Source: Megamerina dolium (Eukaryota > Arthropoda > Insecta > Diptera > Megamerinidae). Taken from it: DNA of 64,000 nt. This document shows, piece after piece, positions 48,366 through 60,371 of this stretch. The DNA lies in assembly GCA_963854835.1 (NCBI GenBank), contig OY978530.1, positions 30,109,195-30,173,194 on the forward strand, given 5' to 3'. Positions within the stretch are counted from its first letter, which is position 1. Every line of letters starts with the position of its first letter. The notes beneath the pieces are model-generated. The model saw nothing but the letters and a program-made list of their open reading frames with translations, had not been told where the DNA came from and made no database searches. The position numbers and the translations under genes were made by a program.

Positions 48366-48470
48366 TTATATCGATAACATTTCTGTTATCGATCGATAAA
48401 TTTCAGTGCATTTTGGTGCATTTTTTTGAAACTCTCTTCATTTCACAAATTTTGATAAATTCGGTCAAAT

Positions 48471-49676
48471 ATGCCAGTGACGAAATCACCAGAAAAGCAG
48501 GAAGTAGCCTCTGAAGGTCGTAGGGCAGAGTCAGCTGGCGCTATTCCAAAAGGCGCAGTGGAAAAAATGCCAAAAGTTCCATCCGAAACAAAAAAAACCC
48601 CTAGAAAAAGAGCTTATGACCCCTCCATGAATGAGTTCATTTTCGAGGCGGACAACCTGGTGCATTTCTGCACGAAGTTTTCAACAATTCCGGTTGAAGA
48701 CTTAACACCTTCTCTCCTGAAGGCTAAGCTCGAGGACTTGAGCTGCTATTACGATCAAGTCAAGTCCACGTTTAGAAGAGTAGGTTTAACGGATGAGGAC
48801 GAGCTGCCCAGTAATTTCAAAATGGCAGCGAGAAATAAAATGGAACTCTGCCAAGAGCGCGTGCACACCATAAAAGCACAGATTTCGGATCTCTTAGAAG
48901 TTCAATCAGCCTCCAGATTGGAACTTCCATCACAAGCAGAAAGTAACTCTATTTCTGCAACAGAGCAGGCAAATAATTCCGCAATTTGCCTGACTGTTCC
49001 TACTTGTGATACCGAAACATTTTCCGGCGGGTACGAAGAATGGACGTCCTTCCGCGACATGTTTACGGCGGTTTACATAAACCACCCTAAACTCTCTTCT
49101 GCCCAAAAACTGTATAACCTCCGATACAAAACTGCAGGAAAAGCTGGAGCTATTGTGAAGCAGTACGCGCTCAACAACGAAAATTTCGAGTTGGCATGGA
49201 ATGCGCTAAAGGCCCGCTTCGAAAACAAGCGAATTCTGGTCGATAAGCAGATAAAAACTCTCTTGAACCTCCCTCAAGTGAGTTACGAGAACAGCGAGGC
49301 AATTCAGAAATTGCAAACCACGATCAATAATTCTCTGTCCGTCTTATCCTCTCAAGGCGTCCCGACAGAGAATTGGGACCCGATCCTGGTGCATATCTGC
49401 TGTTCAAAACTGCCTGAAGATTCCTTGGCTCAATGGGAACAATCCCTAAGTTCCCGCAAGGATCTCCCAACATGTCAGCAAATGGACGAATTCCCGACTA
49501 TAAGGTACGAAGTCGTGGAGAGGCTCAAAAGCGTCAAGCCAAATAAATCAGATTTCCACAAAACAGATCCCAGAACAAAACCCAAAACTTTTTTGCAGAA
49601 AGCAATCGGACATTCTCTTGTCCAATCTGCCAAGCCGCACATTCGCTTAAATCCTGTGAGCGGTTTAAAAAGTTAG
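48471..49676 (+). CDS. BEL Gag (DUF1759-type), frame lost before zinc fingers
   Basis: The ATG at 48471 opens a 401-codon frame. The N-terminus is Lys/Glu/Ser-rich, followed by a helical segment and the DUF1759 Gag core ([18 protein letters not shown] about residue 185; [26 protein letters not shown] about 305). In BEL elements Gag and Pol form one polyprotein. Here the frame shifts at about 49590, in a run of six T, so translation ends at 49676 without the zinc fingers, which continue in the next frame as [13 protein letters not shown]. Confidence 0.88.
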   Translation: MPVTKSPEKQEVASEGRRAESAGAIPKGAVEKMPKVPSETKKTPRKRAYDPSMNEFIFEADNLVHFCTKFSTIPVEDLTPSLLKAKLEDLSCYYDQVKSTFRRVGLTDEDELPSNFKMAARNKMELCQERVHTIKAQISDLLEVQSASRLELPSQAESNSISATEQANNSAICLTVPTCDTETFSGGYEEWTSFRDMFTAVYINHPKLSSAQKLYNLRYKTAGKAGAIVKQYALNNENFELAWNALKARFENKRILVDKQIKTLLNLPQVSYENSEAIQKLQTTINNSLSVLSSQGVPTENWDPILVHICCSKLPEDSLAQWEQSLSSRKDLPTCQQMDEFPTIRYEVVERLKSVKPNKSDFHKTDPRTKPKTFLQKAIGHSLVQSAKPHIRLNPVSGLKS

Positions 49677-52600
49677 TTGTTCGTGATAGAGTGAGGCTAG
49701 TTCGAGAACACAATCTCTGTGAGAACTGCCTGGCCTTTACTCACCATAAACGGGACTGCAAGAGCAAACACTCCTGTTTGCAATGTCAGCGAAGGCATCA
49801 CACGATGCTTCACATACCAGCAGACAATATTCCCAGTAGGAACACCAAGGTTTTGGCGCAAACTTCCACGCTTCAGCCGCACAATAAGAAAAAGAGCACG
49901 CAGCAGACGATAACCCCCTCAAGAAACTCGAGAAGCCGGAGATCTCAGGACCGATCATCCGAAGATGAGCAACCCTGCTCATCATGCTCCAAATCTTCTT
50001 CAAAGGTGCAAGCATTGTTAACCTCAAATGAAGAAAGAACTCTTTTGCCCACAGCTCTTGTCTCTATAGAGCATCTTGGAGAACTTCACAAGGTTCGAGC
50101 ACTCATCGACCAAGGTTCTCAACGAACATTCATCTCTACTAAGGTACAAAATCGGCTGAGGCTTCCTTCGCAAGCAACTCACGTCGAAATTTCTGGAATG
50201 GGTGGCAAAACCATCCAAAACTCTAACCAGACTTGTACCGTTACGTTAGTGTCGCCCCAAAGGCTAACAAAAAGTTACAGACACGGGCAATTGTACTCTC
50301 ACAATTGACCAAATTTCTACCCACATTTAAAATTTCTAAGCTCGATTGGCAGCAATTCGAAATGTTAGATTTGGCTGACCCGAATTGCTTCGTGCAGGCG
50401 CAAATTGACATGGTCATAGGTAGCGATTTGATTCCTCAAATCCTCCTAACCGGAATCCGTCAAAATATCTGTGGAAGCCTTCTCGCACAGAATACGATAT
50501 TTGGCTGGATAATTAGTGGCCCTATCTCTCAAAAAGTGTCAACATTCTCGACACAGGTAGAGGAAGTTTCCAATGAACTTCTTAGTTCTCAACTAAGGAA
50601 GTTTTGGGAACAGGAAGAAGTCAATCAGCCAGCTCAAGTATCGGAAGAAGATATAGCCTGTGAAGACTACTATCAGAGGACCACATCTCGTAGGTCAGAT
50701 GGAAGATATGTGGTCAGGCTTCCATTTAAATCCAGTTTTCCCGCTCTTACGACTCTTGGTCACTCCCGAACCATAGCCTATAATCAATTTCGCAGTATGG
50801 AGAAACATTTTTCAAAGAAAGGCGATCTCAAAGCCATTTACGATGAGGTTCTCGAAGAATACCTCACGCTGGATCATATGAAACCCACAGGCTTGCATGA
50901 AATCATCTCTGATGGCAAGTATTTCTCCTTTTACCTGCCACATCATGCAGTGGTGAGGCCAGAAAAGAAAACCACCAAAGTGCGTGTTGTTTTTAATGCC
51001 TCAAGAAGCAGCGGCTCAGACCATTCTCTTAACGAAGTATTACATATAGGTCCCACATTACAACCAGATCTCATGGTTCTCATTCTGAGGTGGCGACTAT
51101 ATCAATTCGTTTTCAATGGTTATATACAAAAGATGTACCGACAAATTCTTGTCCACCATGACGACCAGGATTTCCGGCGAATTCTCTTTCGCAGGTCACC
51201 AAATTCTCCAATTCAGGACTTCCGGTTGAAGACAGTCACATTTTGGTGTAAATTGCGCTCCATATTTAACCATTAGAACTCTGCAACAATTGCCTAAGGA
51301 TTCCAAGAAGAATTTCCCTCTCGTGGAAAAAATAATCTTTAAAGAAACCTATGTGGATGACGTATTATCTGGTTCACATACAATTCCAGATGAAGTAGAA
51401 TCTTTATCTCAAGTGATACAAGTCCTCAACTCCGCAGGATTTCTATTACGAAAGATTACTGCAAATCATCCTAAAATTTTAGAAAATATACCAAAATCAG
51501 AACTTCTCGATTCTGATTTTCTAAAATTTGAAAGTGCCAGTGCCACAAAAACCCTTGGAATACGATGGAATGCATTGACTGACACATTCTCGTACTCAGT
51601 ATCGCCCATCGAAACAACATCCGCTGCTACCAAGCGTCAAATTTTATCTGCCGTTGCGAAACTTTTTGACCCGGCAGGATGGCTCTCGCCCATCATGACT
51701 CAAGCCAAGCTGCTTCTCCAAGAGCTCTGGTTAGAAGGCACCGACTGGGATAAATGCGTGAAACCCAGATCGCTCATCAAATGGAATGTATTTCTGGAGA
51801 ATATTTCGTCCATTGGTCTCATCGAAATCCCTCGATGGGTACAATTCTCTCCCAAGAAGCGAATCCAGCTTCATGGATTTTGTGACGCTTCAGAGAAAGC
51901 GTATTGTGCAGCCCTGTACATACGATCAATCGACATGAATAATCAAACATCCTGTCATTTACTGGTGGCTAAAGGAAAAGTTGCACCTCTGCAGACGGTC
52001 AGCTTACCACGTTTGGAATTGTGTGGCGCCGTTTTACTTTCGCACCTAGCCAAGTCCGTTAAAGAAACTTTAGATGTCGAATTCTCAGACATATTTTTCT
52101 GGTGCTATTTTCAAATCGTTCTCGCATGGCTTTAAAAACCACCTCACACATGGAAAACGTACGTCGCTAATCGTACAGCCCAGATACTCCAAAACGTTGC
52201 AAATGCTATCTGGCACCATGTCATCAGCAGCGAAAATCCAGCTGATTTGGGTACACGCGGATGCAAGCCCCAAGATCTTGTGTCCAATACTCTTTGGTGG
52301 AATGGCCCTGCATGGCTTCATCACCCCGAAGAAGCCTGGCCAAAACCAACACTTTCCAGTACTTTGCCCCCCGAGCAAAGGAAAGTAGAGGTTCTTCTCA
52401 CGTTAGATGACCATACCGACATTCTCGATCGGTTCTCATCATTTTCAAGGGCACTATGTGTGATTTCTTACGTTTTCCGTTTTGTCCTTAACGGACTCTC
52501 TAAATTGCGAAAATCTTCTCCAATTTCGAATTCCTCACTCTAGCAGGACGAAATTCGTTTCGCAAAAAGCCGGCTAATCTCGTTAGCCCAATGGCAATAT

Positions 52601-53937
52601 TTTCCCAAAGAGCTGAAGGCTTTTCTCAGCTCAACCGCAGTCAGCAATAAAAGCTCCTTGCTGACTTTAAATCCTTTTCTCGACAAGGAAAATCTCATGA
52701 GAGTAAATGGTCGATTAGCTCATTCTGGTATTAGTTATAGTGAGCGCCACCCCATAATTCTTCCTGAAAAATCCCGATTTTACGTTTTGTACCTCGAGTT
52801 TCTCCATACTCTGCTCCTACACGCAGAACAAAGGCTCATGTTCCGAATGGCTCGACAAGAATTCTATATTCCTCGTCTTAAGCCCCAAATAAGGAAATGC
52901 ATATTTCTATGCAAAGTTTGTACCATCCACAAACAAAAGGTTCGATCACAGATTATGGCAGCTCTGCCGCCTGAACGGTGTACCTTGTCGGAACTTTTCG
53001 CAACCACAGGTGTTGATTTTGCAGGCCCATTCCAAATTAAAGCATCTACGCTTCGAACTGCTGCCTTTCTCAAAGGGTATGTGGCTGTATTTGTATGCTT
53101 TTCCACAAAGGCCATTCACTTGGAATTGTGCTCTGATCTCTCTACAAAGGCATTCCGCGCCGCATTCGCCAGATTAGTTGGCAGAAGAGGCCTTCCCCGC
53201 AAAATCATGTCGGATAATGGTACAACTTCGTTGGAGCTCAAAGAGCCATGAGTAAAGAATTCCTCAAATTCTCGAAGGAGGTGTCCAAAGATATTCTGGC
53301 CCAATACTCTCCGCAAGGTATGGACTGGGTTTTTATTCCTCCCAGTGCGCCTCACATGAGCGGTCTCTGGGAGTCGGCAGTCAAAAGCTTTAAGGCTCAT
53401 CTCAAAAAGACTGCCGGCAATCACAAATTCCGCTTCGAAGAGTTCTCAACTCTGCTCTGTAGAATCGAAGCCGTGCTCAACTCTAGACCATTGTCTCCCC
53501 TCTCTCAAGATCCCAACGAACTGATAGCGCTAACTCCAGGTCACTTCCTGCGAGGTGCTCCACTAACGGCCTTGCCCGAACCCAACTCGGAAGATATATC
53601 CCTGATAAACCTATGGGAAAAACTCAAGGCGCTTCACCATCAGTTCAGCCGCAGATGGAAAACTGAGTACCTACAAGATCTGCACAAACGCTACAAATGG
53701 CAACACCCTCAAAAGGAGCTGGAAGTAGGTCAACTGGTGGTCATCAAGGATGAGCTGCTGCCCCCCAACGAATGGAGTCTCGGGCGCGTCACTCATTTGT
53801 ATCGAGGATCTGACGGCCACATCCGTGTCGCAGATATTCGGACAAAATCGGCCGTTCTCAAGCGGCCCATAGTAAAATTATGTATTATCCAAAAAAAATC
53901 TCTTTTTTCGCTATCAGACTTTGGCTCAAGCCCTTAA
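49600..53937 (+). pseudogene. BEL zinc fingers, protease, RT, RNase H, integrase
   Basis: In order: three zinc fingers ([40 protein letters not shown]; 49630-49805), a retropepsin-like protease DQGSQRTFIS (50110), and the RT (50900-51400). In the RT the first catalytic Asp position reads NGYIQKMYRQ (Tyr for Asp), while YVDD is intact at 51350. Next are the A17/RNase H region ([16 protein letters not shown], 51870; [12 protein letters not shown]) and the integrase. The integrase has an HHCC finger ending CIFLCKVC, Asp in GVDFAGPF, Asp in MSDNGT, Glu in GLWESAVKSF, and a C-terminal RVTHLYRGSDG domain. Frameshifts lie near 50250, 51240, 52110, 52550 and 53230. Stop TAA 53935-53937. Confidence 0.92.
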
Positions 53938-54513
53938 GCTAATTTCGTTTTCAAATTTTATCTTTCCAGTTCCGCCCATAGCGATCATCATCGGTGCCAA
54001 CTATGTCATCGGCTCCACGCTCTGCGGTATTGCCGCGGGTTTTTGGCGATGAACACAAGCCAGAGGGAGGATGTGGTGCGCGCGCATCGATACTGCCGCA
54101 ACTGCCTGGCTCGATCGCACGGGACCGGATCGTGTGATTCGCCAAACTCATGCAAAAAATGCAGATTGGCGCATCACACGCTCCTCCATCCGGTCCGGTC
54201 CCCTACTGGGCATGGGCCGCCGAATCGCCGCACCACCCAACAGCGTCGACGACGTGCGCCACGTGGGCAACCTGAAAGCGGACGCACGAGGCATCGTCCT
54301 GAACCCCGGCATCGGCGCAGACCTGAGGATCTCCGCCGCGGATTGCAGCGAAACCCTCCGCGCTCTCGTCGCGTCGAGCAACTACATGTAGCTTCCACCC
54401 CGAGAAGCTCCCAGCCGAGACAACGACCGACTCCCGATGTTCGTCGGAGGACAGCTCGAGCGATCGAGGACGCGATCGGTTCACTGTCCCGTCTACGAGA
54501 AGCACTCAATTAA
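53938..54513 (+). CDS. Extra BEL ORF: triple zinc finger plus Arg-rich tail
   Basis: An open frame of 191 codons in the same frame as the integrase, separated from it only by the TAA at 53935. The first Met is at 54043 (followed by AMNTSQREDVV without the initial AM if the next Met is used). A good splice acceptor, TTTTATCTTTCCAG, ends at 53969. Fingers: CQLCHRLHALRYC, CRNCLARSHGTGSC, CKKCRLAHHTLLH, the same spacing as the Gag fingers of this element, with a matching VVRAHRYC linker. A long Arg/Pro-rich tail follows. The segment is clearly GC-rich against an AT-rich background. Expression could come by splicing, readthrough of the TAA, or not at all. Function unknown; nucleic-acid binding is likely. 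Confidence 0.7.
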   Translation, partial: ANFVFKFYLSSSAHSDHHRCQLCHRLHALRYCRGFLAMNTSQREDVVRAHRYCRNCLARSHGTGSCDSPNSCKKCRLAHHTLLHPVRSPTGHGPPNRRTTQQRRRRAPRGQPESGRTRHRPEPRHRRRPEDLRRGLQRNPPRSRRVEQLHVASTPRSSQPRQRPTPDVRRRTARAIEDAIGSLSRLREALN

Positions 54514-54537
54514 TGCACGAGTGCGTGCGGGCCGCGA

Positions 54538-55083
54538 TGTCTAAATCCCTTTAGACCAGCCATATGGTCAGTCCCTGAAAGAAGGAAGTAAAAATAATGA
54601 AATAGTATTTATAAAATGAAATAATGATACTTACCATTTTTATTTACCTTACCTTGCATACTTACCATATGGCAACCCAACTCTCCACATAAATTCCCTT
54701 TTTATGTTTTTGGGTTTTTGCGGTTCGCGTTATGCTCGACCGATGTTATCATCTATACATTCGGTCCTTGAAGATTTTCCAGCGAGATCGTGCCATTCCG
54801 CGCCGTTTTCATTTTTTAATAAATCTAAATCTTTTCTTATATATTTCATCACGAGTCTAAATCGTGTTAATTATAAATAGTGCGAATTATTGTGACTTTA
54901 GTGATATATATATTTATCCATTGTGCTTATATATAAATAAAGCTACGTACATAAATGTAAATAACGATACGTACATACTTATATACATTAAACATTAAAA
55001 ACATGAAAACATTAAAAGTGTTGAATAAAATAAACATTGATTTAATTACGGAAAAAGTAAAGTGTTAGTTATCGAAATATTTA
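54538..55083 (+). repeat. BEL 3' LTR
   Basis: 546 bp; starts TGTCTAAATCCC, ends GAAATATTTA. The bases before it (GCGTGCGGGCCGCGA) are not a purine run, so the plus-strand primer site is unclear. TSD TGTAT follows. Confidence 0.92.
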
Positions 55084-55576
55084 TGTATATATTAGGTACA
55101 AATATATGAGAAAATACATTCATGAAACCATTAATTATATTATTGCAAAAATTAAATCGGATCCTTACAAGTTTTTACTACTAAATAGTATGTAAATTTG
55201 GATAAAGCCAGCGACAAACTATGACAACATTCTACAAATCAGCTGATTGGACTATATCTCACATGTAACTATGACCTCTTCATCAGATGAATTGGATGAA
55301 CTAATGTGTAAATATACATTACGAGAGTCTAACATCCTTATGAACTGCGCTCCTTTCCAGTGTTACAAGGTGTTGTAGTATCAGCGCACTTCTTCTTTTT
55401 AGAATACGCAATAAGGTCACAAAGTTTTGGTTGCAATTTCCAATATCGAATCTTATGTCAGTAAGCCAATTTCCTTGAATTTTTACTTGTATGTCCTACA
55501 ACAGAAACAAATACTCCGAGGAACACAGCTGACTAAAAGAAAGAATGATAATGACGCCGGAAACAACAATTATGTA
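55084..55576. other. Duplicated spacer, right of BEL insertion
   Basis: Continues the cassette interrupted by the BEL element; matches 39938-40433. No coding sequence. Confidence 0.8.
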
Positions 55577-56615
55577 TTAAGACGGCCTCTAGAAAACACA
55601 ATTAAAACACGATATCTGCTAATTTTTCGGTATATATATTCGAAATATTCTCCTCCTGATTCAATACACTTGCTACATCGATTTAATAGTGATTCAAACG
55701 CGTGTTCCAGCTCATTTTTCGGAATTGCCTCCAGTGCCCTCGTCGAAGCCCGTTGTATGGTCTGAATGTCATCAAAAAAGCATCCTTTCAACTTCAATTT
55801 CAGTTTTGGGAATAAAAAGAAGTCGCACGGTGGAAGTAACTGTTTGACCAGTTGGAACATATTCTTTGTGGATAATTCCTTTGCTATCGAAGAATGTGAT
55901 GAGCATTGTATTGATTTTTTATGGAACTTTTCGTGTTTTTTTTGGCTCGTGGTGAGTTTTTGGTTTTCCATTCCGCACTCTGGATCGTATTGGAAACACC
56001 ATGTTTCATCACCAGTAACAATTGTTTTCAGGAAGTTTAGATCATTTTCTGCAGCTGCAACCATGACTCTCATTCATTTTTGGTCCTCAGTCAATGTGTG
56101 TGGAACAAATCTCGCGCGAACCTTTGTTTTGCCCAAATCCTCGTGAAGAATGAGTCTGATAGTTTCTCTGTTGATGTTTAAGGCCTCTTTCATCATTTTC
56201 ACTAAATCATTGCGGTCTTTTGTTATAAAATCACGAACTTTCTGGATCGCTTCCGGCGTCCGCACTGAAATTGGCCTTCCTTCTTTTATTTCATCTTCCA
56301 GCGACTCTCTGCCATCCACAAACCGTTTATGCCATATAAAAACTTTTAGTCTTGATAAACAAGCATCGCCATACGCTTTATGCATCATTCCGAATGTTGC
56401 TGATGCACTTTTGCCAATTTTTGCGTGGAATTTAATGACCGCTCTTTGCTCCATGTTAAAATTTGAACATCAAACGAACACGTGTTTTGTAAAATGAATG
56501 TCAATAAACATGCCATGAAATTTTGACAGTTAGTAGAGGAAGGTTGAAGCTTCAAAACGCAAGTGCTCACACATAGATGGCGCGCTTGGTTGTTGAGATA
56601 TGGTTCGAGTCTTAA
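55577..56615 (-). mobile_element. Mariner element with internal deletion (copy 2)
   Basis: 1039 bp, TA flanks, same ends and same internal deletion as 40434-41470. The N-terminal frame (56454-56074) is open for 126 codons (MEQRAVIKFHAKIGK to PHTLTEDQK) and the next one (56073-55570) for 167 codons; a TGA separates them. A 26-base segment around the QYDPE site differs between the copies. It lacks the second catalytic Asp. Confidence 0.9.
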
Positions 56616-56674
56616 TACAATGTAATGTAAGAATTAAAAAAGTTGATGTAATTAAATTAAAATTAATAATAATA

Positions 56675-56935
56675 AAATAAAAAATAAAAATAAATAAATA
56701 TGTCGCATTATAAGCCCCGAAGGATTTTTAGCCGAGCTTCTCTTCCAGTACTGTCCACATCACTCTCTCTGAGCTTGCTCACAGAATTCTTTCAGAAGCT
56801 TTTCCATGGCAAATTGTTAAGTCCGGCAGAATTGCCAATTAAATTTTTTTATTAAATTTATCCTGCAGCCGGGGATTGAATATACGACCTACAGATCAGA
56901 AGGTCAACGCACTAACCACTAGGCTACGGCATCCA
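56675..56935 (-). mobile_element. tRNA-derived SINE (copy in second cassette)
   Basis: Near-identical to 41536-41790 with the same decayed B box; part of the cassette duplication rather than an independent insertion. Confidence 0.9.
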
Positions 56936-57538
56936 TTTAGTAATAATAGTAAAGAAAAAATAGACAAATGCATTTGAGATGTTTGACCCTTATATATAAA
57001 TGTGACAAAATATTTTCGAACTTTGCACAATGATAAATTTCACAAAGCGGTTTTTTGATTTTCTTCTATACACTTATTTTAAAATGACAGCGTCATAATT
57101 CTGGGATTGCCGTACTTTGTTAATTATACTATGTGTTGGACCAAACAACAAACAAAACAACAAACAACAGTGTAACAAAGCGTTGCACTGAATTTATACA
57201 ATAATTTAGTGCTAATATCGTATATTGTGGATTGCCCTTAAGAAAGGCAAGTTAGAAAATAAGAAAACGCTGGAAAAAAGCTATGAAGATAAATCCTAAC
57301 TTTCGTAGCTAAATGACAACAAAAAAAATGGATATAGCCTCAAAAAGGCTAAACTGGCAACACTGCTGGTACATGACATTCTATAATAAAGTGCGTATTA
57401 AAATTAAACACGGCAATTGTTCAGAGTGTATAGGTTCTGGGGAATAGTAGGAAACGAGTATCTATCGGCAGTTGCACGTGGTAACATGACTTTACATTAA
57501 ATTTAAATCAATGAATACTACGCTATGCAAATGTCGAG
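56936..57538. other. Unassigned duplicated DNA
   Basis: Copy of 41791-42413, with a CAAACAA-rich patch at 57146-57172. No coding sequence. Confidence 0.6.
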
Positions 57539-58428
57539 TTGCCATTGAACATCGGTTATAAGCGAAGTGCAACCATCAAACAAATACTGACATATCAAAG
57601 CAAAGAGGTTCCAAAATCTGCATCGATGAATGTGGATGATGAAACAGGCAAGCTGACGTTAGTTGGACCTAAAGAGAATGGAATGGTATTGGTGAGAATA
57701 TTACATCCAACTAATATACCTACAGTTGTGAAGAGAGGAATGGCAATTGGACGAACAACCATCGTGAAACATTATACTGACACGAAAGATTTAAAACCAA
57801 TTCGTCAAGCACCACGATGAGCTCCATTAGCTAAATGAGGTGGATACATTAAGCTGATTATCGATATGCAGAAGCAAAGTATTCCTGAACCATCAGCAAG
57901 TCCATGGAGTTCACCAGTAGTTCTAGTAAAGAAGAAGGATGGAAGCACGTGATTCTGTGTGAAAAACTAAATAATGTCACGAAAAAAGATAGCTATCCAC
58001 TGTTAAGAATCGATGATACTCTGGACACGCTATCTTGTGCGAAGTGGTTTCAAAGTCTTGATCTACAATGTGGCTACTGGCAAGAGGAACTTGATAAGGA
58101 GGACAAAGAGAAAATAGCTTTCAGTATTGATGATTGTCTATGGCAATTTGCAGTGTTGCCATTTGGTCTATGTAATGTGCATTCTATTTTCGAAGATTTG
58201 ATGGAACGTATATTAAGAGGACTACACTGGAAAACGTGCTTGGTGTACCCCGATGACATTATCGTATTTGAGCGTATGCAATCAGCAGGGATTAATTTAA
58301 TCCGAAAAAGTGTTAACTTTTCAGGCGAGAAGTTAAGTATCTTGGCCATAAATTACCCACAGTATCGGCACATACTAGATTCCAGCACGGCCAACTACTG
58401 TACCATACGGGTCGAGTACAAATACTAA
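57539..58428 (+). pseudogene. Gypsy-3 pol fragment (pre-RT to RT palm), copy 2
   Basis: Same start as 42414 but with a 187-bp deletion that joins two ATTGG sites (GMAIG to RTTIVKHY). It continues past the end of copy 1: KDSYPLLRIDDTLDTLSCAKWF, FQSLDLQCGYWQEEL (first RT Asp), LPFGLCN, then YPDDIIVF, the palm box with Pro for Leu/Val at the second position. After this the sequence is rearranged and soon stops. Dead copy. Confidence 0.82.
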
Positions 58429-58474
58429 TGTTTTTATGCCACGATATCGTTTATTCGTTTATGTATTATGAGTA

Positions 58475-59143
58475 GTGAACATTCTAGCAGTCAGTGCAGC
58501 ATTCTCAGAGTTGGAAAGGAGTTGCGTCAACTGCGTTTTACGGTTAACGATGGAGAGTATAGTATCAACAAACAAAGGGTCCCAGCATCTTGTACAGCAC
58601 GACGCTGTTGATAACTACGCTTTTGAAATAGTGAAGGATTTCATCTCCTCTCTCTCTCGAGCAGCGAAAACCACACTCTACAAGTCTCTCATCATGCGTG
58701 TCCTTACATATGCCGCCGAAACTTGGAAAATTTCCACCTCAAATGAGAGAATGCTTGGAATTTTCGAGAGAAAAGTCCTACGCAAGTTCTTCGGACTTAT
58801 TTGCGTTGGTGGTAAGTATCGAATAAGGTACAACCATGAGCTGTATGAGCTGTATGTCAACACCGACATAGTAAAGTGCATTAACATTCAGCGACTGCGA
58901 TGGCTAGATCATGTCGAGCGAATCGAAGAACACGCTCCGGCTAAGAAGGTGTTATATTCGGAACTTGCTGATGCACGACGCAAAAGAGGCAGACCCAACC
59001 TCCGGTGGCAATACCAAGTACTGGAGAACCTGTCAGCGCTTGGAATCTCTGACTGGCGTCAGCTAGCGAAGGAAAAGGTTTGCTGACGAAGCATGCTAAA
59101 TTCGATTTTCGGTTCTAATGGCCACATAAGTAAGTAAGTAAGT
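58475..59143 (+). pseudogene. RTE copy 5, 3' end, plus strand, with TAAG tail
   Basis: A 203-codon open frame (58475-59086) covers the RTE C-terminal part: AVSAAFSELERS, then a deletion, KTTLYKSLIM, LGIFERKVLRKFFGLICVGG and RWLDHVERIEE, and a RGRPNLRW box. The normal 3' UTR (GGCCACATAAG) and a (TAAG)n tail at 59127-59143 follow. Orientation is opposite to the other RTE copies, and it is not part of the cassette duplication. Confidence 0.88.
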
Positions 59144-59144
59144 A

Positions 59145-60371
59145 TTTATGAGTAATTATCGTAGCATCGTGACTACTACTCGCTACGACATGAGCAATAG
59201 TTGCCACAATTATTGCCAATAATTTCCTTTTTCCGATACAATATTTAAACCACTCTTTAAGCTTTTAACAATTGCTAATTGGATATAAATTAAATTTATG
59301 CAGCATAATCTGGCTATAAATGCTATGTCGCAAAATTTTTTCACTTTTTACTTATTAATAAATCATACCCTTAAAAAGTATTTGGTCATGAAAAATAATT
59401 CGAACAAATTACGGGGTCATCAGTTTTATACACAAATTAAAAATAAATTAACGATGACTTAAACCATAACTTAAAACGATAAAAAGAATTGTAAAATACG
59501 TATATTGCAATGCTTACAAATGTAGTTAATACCTTAAATTGTTTTCAAAGAAGTTCGTTTTTTAAAGATTTTAAAGATTTACAAGAACTCAAGTATACCA
59601 ATAAAACGATTGAAATCATAATTGAAAGCAAGAATTTATAAATTTTGTTCCGATTGTGTTAATTGTGTCATTTGCTAATAACTTTGCGAGTTTTCATTAG
59701 ATCTCAAAATACTGACTACTCAGTTACCAAATTACCGATTTATTTCAGAAAAAAATATTATTTTAAAAATTTGAAATATTTCTTCATATCTCTTTTTCAA
59801 TTCTGTCTTTTTATGTACATAGGCTCACGAATATCTACCGGGGTAGGTATATGACAATAAGTTTAGTAAACACAAATCTATCTCAATCGAACTTGGTTAC
59901 TATTTTCAAGAGTATTTGAGAACAAAAGAAAATACGAGTGGCAACACCCACTTTTGCATTGTGATAATTAGTAAATGTATCCCTATATGCTAGATATACT
60001 TTTTTGCAATAATTTTTTTCCTTTGCTGGGACGCAAGAACAACGTTGCACTAGGCCCAAATCCAAATTCACTGGAATATAAATCTCGCTTCTTGGAAGCT
60101 TTAAATTCTTCGGGCACATACCGCTTGTTTTTCTTTAACGTACCCACAATGATAATTTTCCAGTTGATGAGTTTATGCAGTAAAGAAAACGATGTAAAAA
60201 AAATTGTCTGCCGTAACATTCTACCCTGTATTTTTGTAGGGAGTAATTAGGTCCTTTACAACACGCTCGCCTTGGTTTACGGCGCATCCATTTCATTTTG
60301 ACTGCGATTTGACAGTTGAAATTTACGCTTCATTGCCACGTAAAAAGTTTTTATATCAATTGTTTACAATC
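59145..60371. other. Unassigned AT-rich DNA
   Basis: No element recognised. A 91-codon frame (59975-60250) contains ALGPNPNSLEYKSRF, which I cannot assign; coding status unknown. Confidence 0.45.

Larger units (their letters stand above)
46709..55083 (+). mobile_element. BEL/Pao LTR retrotransposon, 8.4 kb
   Basis: 5' LTR, PBS, repeat-rich leader, gag, pol and a further ORF, 3' LTR. A 5-bp direct repeat TGTAT flanks it (46704-46708 and 55084-55088). The empty site is preserved at about 39937. Pol carries frameshifts and a lost RT Asp, so it is not autonomous. No clear polypurine tract precedes the 3' LTR. Confidence 0.95.

Noticed and set aside
49697..50218. Minus-strand frames over the BEL zinc-finger and protease region
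   Set aside because: Antisense shadows without conserved motifs.
54071..54509. Long open frames in other phases and on the minus strand in the GC-rich part
   Set aside because: High GC lowers stop frequency in all frames; only the frame with the three zinc fingers has protein-like features.
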